Positions 1-7,827 of a stretch of DNA of 17,099 nucleotides are shown here, piece by piece. Source of the stretch: Alphaproteobacteria bacterium (lineage in GTDB: Bacteria; Pseudomonadota; Alphaproteobacteria; ATCC43930; CGMCC-115725); assembly GCA_028866355.1 (NCBI GenBank), contig JAGWIH010000016.1:1-17099 (forward strand), given 5' to 3'. The notes under the pieces are model-generated. The model was given only the letters and a program-made list of their open reading frames with translations. It searched no databases and was not told the origin of the DNA. The translations under genes and the position numbers were made by a program. Position 1 is the first letter of the stretch. The number at the start of each line of letters is the position of its first letter.

Positions 1-1053
1 GTCGGTGCGGCGGCGATGCTGCCGAGCTCGCTGGCGTTGCTCAACCACGCTTGCCATCACGATGGGCGGTTACGCGCGCGCGCCGTCGGCCTGTGGACCG
101 CGGCAGGCGGTGTCACCATCGCCGCCGGTCCGTTGATCGGCGGCTTGCTCCTCGCGGTCGGCAGCTGGCGAACGATCTTCCTCGTCAACCTGCCGATTTG
201 CGCCGTCGGCGCATTGCTGACGGCCTATATCGACGAAACCGAACGCGCGCCGCGTGCCGCGCATTTGGACCTTGCCGGTCAAGTGTTCGCGGTCATGGCG
301 TTGGCCGGGCTGATCGGCGGCGTCATCGAATTGCGCCCGTTGGGCGCGTTGCATCCGGTCGTTATCGGCGGTTTCGTCCTGGCGCTTGCCGCCGGTGCGG
401 CATTCGTGCGCTGCGAAGCGCGCAGCCGCGCGCCCATGATACCGCTGCATTTTCTTCGCCTGCCGGGCTTCGCGCCGGCGGTCGGTTTCGGCATTCTCGC
501 GAACCTTACCTATTACGGCGTCGTGTTCGTGCTGAGCCTTTATCTCCAGCGCGTGCTCGGTTACAGCGCCTTGACCGCCGGCCTCGCCTACCTGCCGTTG
601 ACCGCGACCTTCATCGTCTCGAACGTTGCCAGTGGCTGGCTCGCCGGTCGCGCCGGCACACGTGGGCCGATGATCGTCGGTGCGTTGATCGGCGCCGCGG
701 GCTTTGCGCTGTTGCTCGGTCTCGGGCCGTCCACGCCTTATGTCCGGATGCTGCCGGGCTTTGCGTTGATTCCGCTCGGTATGGGCCTGGCGGTGCCGGC
801 GATGACGACGACGGTCCTCGGCACTGTCGACAAATCGGCGTCGGGCATCGCCGCCGCCGTGCTCAACGCGGCGCGCCAGGCCGGCGGCGCAGTCGGCGTC
901 GCGGTGTTCGGCACCTTCGCCGGCAACGATAACCTCGTGAATGGTCTGCACACCGGCGTGCTGGTGGCATCGGTGGCCATGCTGGCGGCCGCCGGTCTCG
1001 CCGCCTGGGGCATCCGCCGACGTCGAGACGTGGTCCAAGCCGAGCGCGCCTGA
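1..1053 (+). CDS. MFS transporter, DHA2 (EmrB/QacA-like) family, 5'-truncated
   Basis: This is the C-terminal 350 residues of an inner-membrane major facilitator transporter. The reading frame is open from base 1, so the first ATG at 16 is internal and the true start lies upstream of the window. Near the left edge is the GPLIGG element, matching motif C of drug:H+ antiporters (GPxxGG), followed by WRTIFLVNLPI, typical of the loop and helix after it in 14-helix DHA2 proteins. Many hydrophobic helices follow (for example around bases 490-560, 590-640, 680-730 and 940-1010), and the protein ends in a basic cytoplasmic tail (GIRRRRDVV). Family members export drugs, dyes or metabolites using the proton gradient. 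The substrate cannot be told here. The gene converges on the minus-strand gene at 1062-1910 with only 8 bp between stop codons and no obvious terminator hairpin. Confidence 0.9.
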   Translation, partial: VGAAAMLPSSLALLNHACHHDGRLRARAVGLWTAAGGVTIAAGPLIGGLLLAVGSWRTIFLVNLPICAVGALLTAYIDETERAPRAAHLDLAGQVFAVMALAGLIGGVIELRPLGALHPVVIGGFVLALAAGAAFVRCEARSRAPMIPLHFLRLPGFAPAVGFGILANLTYYGVVFVLSLYLQRVLGYSALTAGLAYLPLTATFIVSNVASGWLAGRAGTRGPMIVGALIGAAGFALLLGLGPSTPYVRMLPGFALIPLGMGLAVPAMTTTVLGTVDKSASGIAAAVLNAARQAGGAVGVAVFGTFAGNDNLVNGLHTGVLVASVAMLAAAGLAAWGIRRRRDVVQAERA

Positions 1054-1061
1054 GCGCCGAT

Positions 1062-1910
1062 TTAGTTCAAGGCCGCGATGGCGCCGTCGGTCGCGGCACG
1101 CAGGAAGGCGATGCTTTCGGCTTCGCGGTCGCGCGTCGCCAGGATGCGGGTCGCAGGCGCGATCGCCGCCGTGAAGCCGCGTATGTGCCAATGACCGAGG
1201 GGTGGCAACGCCGGCAGCCGCGGGGCATCGGGATAAGGATAAGGACTGACGTAGAAATAGGGTTCGTCGTACCAATCGTCGCCCGGCGACAGACCGGCAT
1301 TCACGGAACGGACGGGATCGACTCCACTGGCATCAAGCAAAGCCAGCGTGGCGACGTCGAAATGGTGCGGCCAGCAGCGCACCGCCGATGCCGCGAAGCG
1401 ACGGCCGGCCATCGCCGCCCGAACACCGTCGAGTGCACGACCGGCGTTGGCAAACCACGCCGCCAGCTCGACGAATGCCTCGGCGAGCCCGCCGACCGCA
1501 TAAGTTCCGCCGTTGGCGACCGCGTGCGCGGGTATCGTGTAGGGCGCTGGCGCATCGAGGCTGGCTGGATCGAAGCCAAGCGCGGCAATCCGCGCACCGA
1601 GCCACGGGCGCGCCGCAGCGTCGCGCTGGCCGTCCAAGCGCAAGGTCGGCGTGCCGCCGTTGTCGAGCACGATCAGCGCGGGATCGGCGATCTTCAGCCC
1701 AAGGCGAACGCCGTCGCGGAGCGCGTGGGTGGTGAAACCGTCGAGCCGGTCGTCCCAGCCCAGATTGGTGTGCGCGTCGTCCGGCCGCGCCGGTATATAG
1801 GCGCGCGCCGCACGGGCGAGCCATTGCATCGCGTGATGCGCCTGGAGTCGCGCTTCCCGCAGTTGGCTGCGGTCGATTCCACGCAACGGACGCCATCCCG
1901 TTCCGTCCAT
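1062..1910 (-). CDS. conserved-looking hypothetical protein with a CWPHHFD motif
   Basis: I do not recognise a named family with certainty. The 282-aa product has no signal peptide and no membrane segments, so it is probably cytoplasmic. Striking residues are CWPHHFD at 179-185 and, further on, GLSPGDDWYDEPYFYVSPYP at 206-225, rich in Asp, Tyr and Pro. The paired His plus Asp could bind a metal or form an active site, but that is inference. A WPHHFD-type motif also occurs, as I recall, in uncharacterised DUF5996-like proteins, and a profile search should test that link. The ATG at 1910 is preceded on the minus strand by a purine-rich stretch (plus-strand 1917-1926), which supports the start. 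It is transcribed divergently from the Rieske-fusion gene, sharing a 150-bp gap, and convergently with the MFS gene. Confidence 0.8.
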   Translation of the reverse strand: MDGTGWRPLRGIDRSQLREARLQAHHAMQWLARAARAYIPARPDDAHTNLGWDDRLDGFTTHALRDGVRLGLKIADPALIVLDNGGTPTLRLDGQRDAAARPWLGARIAALGFDPASLDAPAPYTIPAHAVANGGTYAVGGLAEAFVELAAWFANAGRALDGVRAAMAGRRFAASAVRCWPHHFDVATLALLDASGVDPVRSVNAGLSPGDDWYDEPYFYVSPYPYPDAPRLPALPPLGHWHIRGFTAAIAPATRILATRDREAESIAFLRAATDGAIAALN

Positions 1911-2060
1911 GCCGGATTTCCCTTCCCCGTTTTAATCCGCAAGTCGCAGTGGCCCAAGTAACATGCCAGTGAAGCCGCCTTTTATGGCGGATTGAACGCC
2001 GCGTCGAGTTCCCTTCAAATACCGCCATTCGATAGAAACGCGCCGAGAGGAGAAGCGCCC

Positions 2061-3179
2061 ATGGCCCGTGAACCCGAGTGGATCGATGTCGGCGCCGCCG
2101 CCGAGCTCGCCAAGCATTCGTGCCAGCCGATGAAGGTGCGGCGCGCGGACATCGCGCTTTCGTATCGGGACGGCGTGTTCGGCGCCATTGCCAACACCTG
2201 CAACCACGTCGGCGGGCCGTTGGGCGAAGGCACGCTCGACGAGGCCGGATTCATAAGGTGCCCGTGGCACGGCTGGAAGTTCGACCGCTGCACCGGCAAA
2301 GGCGAGCCCGGTTTCGAAGACGATTGCGTTCCCGCATTTCCGGTGAAGGTCGAGAAGGGCCGTGTCCTGGTCGACCTCGCCAATCCGACCCGGCGGATGA
2401 AGAAGCCGCATGCGCCGCATTCGCTATCGCGCGAGCCGGTGCGCGCGCCCGGCCCGCTGCGCCTCGCGGGCATCTCGACCACCGTCATGGACGCGGCCCA
2501 TCCGCGTTTCTCCGGTTCCGACCATCTGCTCGATTGCGCTCTCGCCGAAGGCCGCCGGCTTGGCGCCGAGACCAAGCGCATCACGCTCAACAATCTCAAG
2601 TTCCGGGCCTGCGAGGGCTATTTCTCCAAGAGTTATTACGCCTGTACCTGGCCGTGCTCGATCACCCAGATGGATCCGACCGACCAGATGGATCAGGTGT
2701 ACGAGACGCTGGTGTTCTGGGCCGACGCCGTCATCGTCGCGACGCCGATCCGCTGGGGCTCGGCCTCGTCGCTTTATTTCAAGATGGTGGAGCGCCTTAA
2801 CTGCGCCCAAGTGGATATTTCGCGGAACGAAAAACTTCTGATCCGCAACAAGGTCGCGGCCTTCATCGTCGTCGGTGGCCAGGACAACATCCAGGCCGTC
2901 GCCGGCTCGATGCTGGGCTTCTTCGCCGAGCTCGGCTTCCTGTTCCCGCAATTCCCGTACATCGCGCATTCGCGCGGCTGGTCGCACGAGGACATGGAAA
3001 ACAACGTGCGCATCGTGCGCGAGTCGAAATCGCTGGCCGAGGGCGCTGCCGCGCTCGCCGGGCGCTGTCTGGATCTCGCTGGCAAGCTCGTCGAGGCCGA
3101 AGCCATCCAGCCGCCGGTGACGTCCGGCGGGCGCAAGGGCCGCCCGATTATGGAAGAAGAGACGGTCGATCCGGATTAG
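2061..3179 (+). CDS. Rieske [2Fe-2S] / flavodoxin-fold (NAD(P)H-dependent FMN reductase type) fusion protein
   Basis: This 372-aa cytoplasmic protein joins two redox modules. Residues 1-107 form a Rieske ferredoxin domain with all four ligands visible: C47-N-H49 and C67-P-W-H70, followed by GWKFD. After a basic linker (about 108-132), residues 133-345 look like a flavodoxin-fold FMN reductase. Signs are a strand plus Ser-rich phosphate-binding stretch near 139-156, then the ADAVIVATPIRWGSASSLYF segment at 221-240, typical of the flavin-binding loop. Cysteines at 184, 195 and 199 sit where iron-sulfur flavoproteins carry extra cluster cysteines, but the spacing is not the classic one. The frame is open back to 1992, yet ATG 2061 is chosen because AGGAG at 2048-2052 stands 8 nt before it and the upstream 23 codons do not look like protein. 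The amine oxidase gene follows after 33 bp, so the two are probably one operon. Electron transfer between FMN and Rieske centre is inferred. Confidence 0.88.
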   Translation: MAREPEWIDVGAAAELAKHSCQPMKVRRADIALSYRDGVFGAIANTCNHVGGPLGEGTLDEAGFIRCPWHGWKFDRCTGKGEPGFEDDCVPAFPVKVEKGRVLVDLANPTRRMKKPHAPHSLSREPVRAPGPLRLAGISTTVMDAAHPRFSGSDHLLDCALAEGRRLGAETKRITLNNLKFRACEGYFSKSYYACTWPCSITQMDPTDQMDQVYETLVFWADAVIVATPIRWGSASSLYFKMVERLNCAQVDISRNEKLLIRNKVAAFIVVGGQDNIQAVAGSMLGFFAELGFLFPQFPYIAHSRGWSHEDMENNVRIVRESKSLAEGAAALAGRCLDLAGKLVEAEAIQPPVTSGGRKGRPIMEEETVDPD

Positions 3180-3212
3180 GCCGGCCCGGCGCTTGGCATT
3201 GGGGGAGAGTTC

Positions 3213-4751
3213 ATGTCGCGTTCGCTTTATGCCCGGCTGCACCGACGGTTCGGGCAGCCCATTTCCGGCAGCGATCAAAAGCGGCTGGTGCGCGACCGCA
3301 TCGCCTGGTTCAAGCGGCGCTTCCCAATCGAGCAATGGCTGGCCGCAAGCGAGGCCGCGCCCAAAAGTCGGCGGCCACGCGTCGTCATCGTCGGCGGCGG
3401 TTTTGCCGGGCTGATGGCGGGCTTCGTCCTGGCGAACAGCCACAAGGTCACGGTTTTCGAAGCGCGCCCGCGCGTCGGCGGTCGCGTCTGGAGCTGGATC
3501 GACAGGCGGTCCAAGCAGATCACCGAGGCGGGCGGCGAGTTCATCGGCTATGCCCATCCGCTGTGGATGAGCCTGGCCGAGCATTTCGAACTCGGTCTGT
3601 CGATGATCACCGACGACGACGATTACGCCGCGCTCAATCTCGAAATGCCGACGCACTTCGACGGCCGGCTCCTGTCGGCAAAGACGGTCGAGCGCATTTA
3701 CGACGAGATGACCGGCGCGATCGGCCTTCTGTCGCGCGATGCGCGAAGCCTGACCAAACCCTATCGGCCCTGGCTCGCCCCGCATGCCGCGCGCTGGGAT
3801 CGCCTGCCGGTCTCGGCCTGGATCGACGGATTGGACGTGTCGCCTTTAGCCAAGGCGATGATCAAGACGCAGTTCGCCAACAACAATGGCGTGCCGGCGT
3901 CACGGCAAAGCTATCTCGGGATTCTGGCGTTGATCGCGGGCGCGCAGCGGGCGCAATCCGGCAAGGAAGAGCACGATGATTCGTATTTCACGCAAACCGA
4001 GAACGTCCGCTGCGAAAGCGGCAACCAGTCGTTGGCGCTTCGCTTGGCCGAAACGATCGAACGGCAAGGCGGCGAGGTGAAGCTGTCCAACTGGGTCACG
4101 CGCATCACGGTGCACGCCCGCGGCGTCACGGTGACGCCGCACCACGGCAAGCCGATCACGGCCGATCACGCGGTGCTGGCTGTGCCGCCGAGCGCCTGGG
4201 ACAGGATCGAGGTCGATCCGCCGATCGATCCCTCCTACCGCATGTCGATGGGAACGGTGGTGAAATACTTCAGCACGGTGCGGACGCGCTTCTGGTTCGC
4301 CGACAAACTCTCGCCCAACAGCACCTCCGAGAATTTCGGCATGACTTGGGATGCGACCGACAACCAAATGCAGGCGCCGGGACAGAATGTCCGCTTTGCA
4401 CTGTTTGCCGGCGGTAAGGCCGCCGAGCGCGCGCTATCGGTCTACGATAAAAGCCGGCCGGCGCGCCTGCACCGCTTCTATGACCGGTGCATCGGCGAGG
4501 TCTACAAGGCCTATCCAAGCAGCCGCGTGCGCTGGCCGCGTTTCGTCGCCTGGCCGCTGGAGCCCTGGACCTGGGGCGGTTACTCCTGTCCGGCGCCCGG
4601 CGAAGTGACCCGCATCGGCAAGTTCCTCAGCCAGCCGTATTGCCGGCATCTGCATTTCGCCGGCGAGCACGTCTGCCTGCCGTTCTACGGATTCATGGAA
4701 GGCGCCCTGCAATCGGGCGCGATGGCGGCCAAGGCGATCCTGGAGGCTTGA
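3213..4751 (+). CDS. FAD-dependent flavin monoamine oxidase family protein
   Basis: This 512-aa enzyme belongs to the amine oxidase (MAO / protoporphyrinogen oxidase-like) flavoprotein family. It has the dinucleotide-binding strand VVIVGGGFAG (57-66), the acidic strand end VFEARPRVGGRV (81-92), the AGGEFIG element at 106-112 that follows the FAD fold in this family, and the C-terminal FAD signature FAGEH followed by GFMEGALQSGAMAAKAIL. The family oxidises primary, secondary or polyamines to imines, with release of H2O2 or use of another acceptor. The substrate here is unknown. The first ~54 residues before the FAD fold are basic and aromatic and are not a clear signal peptide. GGGGGAGAG (3201-3209) precedes the ATG well. 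It lies 33 bp downstream of the Rieske-flavodoxin fusion, suggesting co-transcription and perhaps electron exchange. It ends convergently with the aldehyde dehydrogenase gene. Confidence 0.88.
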   Translation: MSRSLYARLHRRFGQPISGSDQKRLVRDRIAWFKRRFPIEQWLAASEAAPKSRRPRVVIVGGGFAGLMAGFVLANSHKVTVFEARPRVGGRVWSWIDRRSKQITEAGGEFIGYAHPLWMSLAEHFELGLSMITDDDDYAALNLEMPTHFDGRLLSAKTVERIYDEMTGAIGLLSRDARSLTKPYRPWLAPHAARWDRLPVSAWIDGLDVSPLAKAMIKTQFANNNGVPASRQSYLGILALIAGAQRAQSGKEEHDDSYFTQTENVRCESGNQSLALRLAETIERQGGEVKLSNWVTRITVHARGVTVTPHHGKPITADHAVLAVPPSAWDRIEVDPPIDPSYRMSMGTVVKYFSTVRTRFWFADKLSPNSTSENFGMTWDATDNQMQAPGQNVRFALFAGGKAAERALSVYDKSRPARLHRFYDRCIGEVYKAYPSSRVRWPRFVAWPLEPWTWGGYSCPAPGEVTRIGKFLSQPYCRHLHFAGEHVCLPFYGFMEGALQSGAMAAKAILEA

Positions 4752-4773
4752 CGCGTTCTCGCGCAGCACAGGC

Positions 4774-4794
4774 GAAGGCCGAATTGAGGCCTTC
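4774..4794. terminator. hairpin in the convergent gap between amine oxidase and aldehyde dehydrogenase genes
   Basis: A perfect 7-bp inverted repeat, GAAGGCC (4774-4780) and GGCCTTC (4788-4794), with a 7-nt loop sits in the 66-bp gap between two converging genes. Its place suggests a bidirectional transcription end. No T-run follows on either strand, so it is not a classical intrinsic terminator. Confidence 0.4.
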
Positions 4795-4817
4795 ACCGTC
4801 GTGCGAAGCCGTATCTT

Positions 4818-6293
4818 TTAAGGAATTTTCCGCGCGGCGTAGGGGAACCAGTCGGGCTTGCGTTCCTGGATATAGTCGAGGTGCACGTGCTTCGGCTCGC
4901 GGAAGGCGTCGAGCCCTTCGGCGCCCAATTCGCGGCCGATGCCGCTGTGGCGCATGCCGCCGAACGGCGCGGCGTTGTTGTCGGCCAGCGGGTCGTTGAT
5001 CCAGAAGCTGCCCGCCTTGATATTCTCCATCGCCTTCATCGCGATCTCGAGGCTCTTGGTGTAGATCGACGCGCCGAGCCCGTATTCGGAATCATTAGCG
5101 AGGTGGATTGCGTCGGCGGCATCCTTGGCGCGGAAGATAGACACCACCGGCCCGAACAATTCTTCGCTGGTGGCGATGCCACCGTGGCGCACGTTGGTCA
5201 AGACCGTCGGCTGGAAGAAATGGCCGGTGAGTCCGTTGGGTTGGAACCGCTTGCCGCCGAGCACGCATCGCGCCCCCTCTTTGATGGCGGCCGCGACCTG
5301 GCTTTCCAGCTTGTCGACCGCATCCGCCGAGATCAATGGCCCCATGTCGGTCTTGGGGTCCATCGGGTCGCCGACCTTCAGCGTCTTGACCTGGTCGACG
5401 ATGCGCCGCGTGAATTCATCGGCGATCGACTCGACCACGTAGATCCTCTTCGATGACGTGCAGACCTGGCCGGCATTCAGCAGCCGCGCCCAGGCCGCCC
5501 CGGGCACGGCGACATCCAGGTCGGCGTCGGCAAAGACGATCAGCGGATCGATGCCGCCGAGCTCGAGATTCACCTTCTTGAGCTGCGCACCAGCCGAAGC
5601 CGCAATCTGCCGGCCGACGGCGGTCGAACCGGTGAACGCAATCATGTCGATGCCGGGATGCTCGATCAGCAGCTTGCCGGTTTCGCCGGCGCCGGTGATC
5701 ATGTTGATCACGCCCGGCGGCAAGACGTCGTAGCATTCGGCCATCAGCAGGTTGGCCAGCGGATTCTGGTGCGGCGGCTTGCAGACGACCGTATTCCCGG
5801 CCGCGATCGCCGGCGCCACCTTCCATATCATCAGCAACAGCGGAAAATTGAACGGCGCGATGCAGGCGACCACGCCATAAGGCTCCTTGCGCACGAAATT
5901 GACCTGATGTTCGGCGACCGGCGGCACGGTGAGGCCAAGCGACGAGCGCGCGACCTCGGCGAAATAGTCGAAAGCTTCGGTGACCCACTGCACGCAATCG
6001 ATCGATTCGATCAGCGGCTTGCCGGTCTCCTGCGTCATCAGCGTGGCAATCGGTTTCTGTTGCGTGCGGATGCGCGCCGCGATCGCGTGCAGCAATTCGG
6101 CCTTGTCGAGGCCCGGCAATCGCCACCAGCCGGGCTGCGCCGCGCGGGCCGCCGCCACGGCGGCGTCGATGTCGGCCGCGCCGCAAGCCGGAATGCCGTC
6201 GAGCGGCGCCATGGTCGCCGGATTGTGAATCGGGATCGTGGTGTTGGATTTGGCCTGAATAAATTTCCCGTTAGTCAGGATCGGTCGAATCAT
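4818..6293 (-). CDS. NAD(P)+-dependent aldehyde dehydrogenase
   Basis: This complete 491-aa aldehyde dehydrogenase oxidises an aldehyde to the acid. Visible catalytic features are FNF with Asn149, the cofactor-binding VVCKPP with Lys172, FTGSTAVGR (220-228), the general base in NLELGG (Glu244) and the nucleophile in GQVC (Cys278). The 34-residue Glu-Cys spacing is canonical. EELFGPVV and a C-terminal PFGGMRHSGIGRE element also fit. The exact substrate is not readable: succinate semialdehyde, gamma-aminobutyraldehyde and related aldehydes are all possible. AGGAGG (plus-strand 6299-6304) lies 5 nt before the ATG, a very strong ribosome site. The gene follows the DAO-family oxidase by 21 bp, so the pair is almost surely an operon. 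This arrangement resembles PuuB/PuuC-type amine catabolism, where the oxidase makes the aldehyde that this enzyme removes. Confidence 0.93.
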   Translation of the reverse strand: MIRPILTNGKFIQAKSNTTIPIHNPATMAPLDGIPACGAADIDAAVAAARAAQPGWWRLPGLDKAELLHAIAARIRTQQKPIATLMTQETGKPLIESIDCVQWVTEAFDYFAEVARSSLGLTVPPVAEHQVNFVRKEPYGVVACIAPFNFPLLLMIWKVAPAIAAGNTVVCKPPHQNPLANLLMAECYDVLPPGVINMITGAGETGKLLIEHPGIDMIAFTGSTAVGRQIAASAGAQLKKVNLELGGIDPLIVFADADLDVAVPGAAWARLLNAGQVCTSSKRIYVVESIADEFTRRIVDQVKTLKVGDPMDPKTDMGPLISADAVDKLESQVAAAIKEGARCVLGGKRFQPNGLTGHFFQPTVLTNVRHGGIATSEELFGPVVSIFRAKDAADAIHLANDSEYGLGASIYTKSLEIAMKAMENIKAGSFWINDPLADNNAAPFGGMRHSGIGRELGAEGLDAFREPKHVHLDYIQERKPDWFPYAARKIP

Positions 6294-6314
6294 GCGCGCC
6301 TCCTGCGGGTCAGG

Positions 6315-7709
6315 TTAATGCCGCGTCAGCCGCTCGGCGAGCGATTTGCCGTCCGGCGCGACGCCGGTGCGTGCGGCTTTCTGATCGAGCTTCCAATAGG
6401 CGCGCTGAATGTAATGGACGGCGAGCCAGCGCAGCGGCTCGATCTCCCAATTCGGCGAGTGATGGTTGACGCACGGCAGGTCGGTGACGGCGGTTCGCTC
6501 GCCGGCGATCAGGTCGGCGAGCACGCGGCCGGCGAGATTGGTCGTGGCGACGCCGTTGCCGACATAGCCGCGCGCGCTGGCCACGTTCTGCGCTGGATCG
6601 AAGCTCATGGTCGGCATGAAATCGCGCGGCACGCCGAGCGGCCCGCCCCAGGCGTGCGTGAAGCGCACCGCCTTGAGCCGCGGGAACCAAGCGCGCACGC
6701 TGTCCTCGAACATCCGGATCGTCGGCGCGTGGCGGTCGTAGGCGGCGTCGATCCGCGAGCCGAAGTGATAGGGTGCGCCGCGGCCGCCGAACAGGATGCG
6801 TCCGTCCGCCGTCTTCGCCATGTATTCGATTGTGAGCCGGCAGGAATCGATGTCTTCGCGGTGCCGCCAGCCGATCGCGCCCCAATCGGCCACGGACAGC
6901 GGCTCGGTCAATGCCATGAGCGAATAGACCGGGATCAGTTGGCGATGCAGCGGCTTGAGGTGCGTGAGATAAGCCTCGCCGCACAGCACAATGGTCTTGG
7001 CGCGGACGTCGCCCGCGGCGGTGTGGAGCGCCGGCCGGGCGCCGGGCGTGAAGCCCGTTACGTCGGTTTGCTCGTAAATCGTCGCGCCGCGGCGCTCGAC
7101 CGCGCGCGCTAAACCGCGTACCAGCCGGCCGGGATGGATGCTCGCCGCGTCCTTGTAGAACACCGCCCCGAGCACACCTTCGATCCGCACCCGTGCGTCG
7201 GTCTGTGCCTTGTCGAGCAATGCGACGCGGTCTTCGAGCCCAAGCGCCACGAACGCGGCATGGGCATCGCGCACCGCCGGCAGTTGCGCCGGCCCGTGCG
7301 CGACCGAGAGGCTGCCGCCTTTGATGAACTCGATGTCGAAACCTTCGCGCACCGCAACCCGCGCCACCTCGTCGACCGAGGCGGCCATCGCGCGATAAAG
7401 CGCGACGGCCTTTTCCCGCCCGAATTTCTCGGCGATCACGCCGGGGCTCACCGGGAAATGCGCGCTGCACCACGAACCATTGCGTCCCGAGGCGCCGAAG
7501 CCGGCGATCTCGCGCTCGACGATCGCGATCTTCAGCGACGGCTGCCGCGCCAGCAGGTAATAGGCGGTCCACAAGCCGGTGTAGCCCGCGCCGAGAATCG
7601 CCACGTCGACCGCGGTCGAACCGGCCAAGGCCGGCCGCGGCGTCAAATCGTCGCCGCAGGTCTCGAGCCAGAAGCTGACGCCCGCGTAATCCTTCGTCGG
7701 GTCCTGCAT
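6315..7709 (-). CDS. FAD-dependent oxidoreductase, DAO family (gamma-glutamylputrescine oxidase-like)
   Basis: This 464-aa flavoprotein is of the glycine/D-amino acid oxidase (DAO) superfamily. Residues 35-45 (VAILGAGYTG in this stretch) form the FAD-binding strand and GxGxxG turn, Glu65 ends the second strand, and GFGASGRNGSWC (70-81) is the loop typical of PuuB-like and related oxidases. The C-terminal half has GGRGAPYHF and YVGNGVATTNLAGRVLADL, the second FAD-contact region. Members oxidise the C-N bond of amines or N-methyl amino acids, giving an aldehyde or keto product with ammonia or amine and usually H2O2. The direct pairing with an aldehyde dehydrogenase 21 bp downstream argues for an aldehyde-forming reaction such as polyamine breakdown, but the substrate is inferred. 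It is divergent from cnoX, with 118 bp between the start codons. An overlapping same-strand frame (6310-7785) is a shadow. Confidence 0.88.
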   Translation of the reverse strand: MQDPTKDYAGVSFWLETCGDDLTPRPALAGSTAVDVAILGAGYTGLWTAYYLLARQPSLKIAIVEREIAGFGASGRNGSWCSAHFPVSPGVIAEKFGREKAVALYRAMAASVDEVARVAVREGFDIEFIKGGSLSVAHGPAQLPAVRDAHAAFVALGLEDRVALLDKAQTDARVRIEGVLGAVFYKDAASIHPGRLVRGLARAVERRGATIYEQTDVTGFTPGARPALHTAAGDVRAKTIVLCGEAYLTHLKPLHRQLIPVYSLMALTEPLSVADWGAIGWRHREDIDSCRLTIEYMAKTADGRILFGGRGAPYHFGSRIDAAYDRHAPTIRMFEDSVRAWFPRLKAVRFTHAWGGPLGVPRDFMPTMSFDPAQNVASARGYVGNGVATTNLAGRVLADLIAGERTAVTDLPCVNHHSPNWEIEPLRWLAVHYIQRAYWKLDQKAARTGVAPDGKSLAERLTRH

Positions 7710-7827
7710 TGCCCGTCATGGCAACTGATCGCGGGTCCGGCTGCAAGCGCCGCGAACGCGCCTCGATCCCAAAGGTCCTTGCCATTATCGTGCCGCGCCG
7801 CCATTTATCTGGGCGGAAGGGACTTCA

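Noticed and set aside
1975..1990. CCGCC/GGCGG hairpin in the 1911-2060 divergent gap as an operator
   Set aside because: A 5-bp stem is too short to separate from chance, and no second copy was found.
1992..2060. Earlier ATG for the Rieske fusion gene
   Set aside because: AGGAG at 2048-2052 serves ATG 2061. The extra residues resemble untranslated sequence.
2424..3785. 453-aa minus-strand frame opposite the Rieske fusion and amine oxidase
   Set aside because: No motif, spans the boundary of two real plus-strand genes, and has shadow-type composition.
5658..7112. 484-aa plus-strand frame opposite the aldehyde dehydrogenase and oxidase genes
   Set aside because: It spans two genes with clear catalytic motifs on the minus strand and has the Arg/His/Asp bias of a shadow frame in GC-rich DNA.
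6310..7785. 491-aa minus-strand frame overlapping the DAO-family oxidase
   Set aside because: Arg-rich out-of-phase shadow. The other frame carries GAGYTG and the full oxidase signature.
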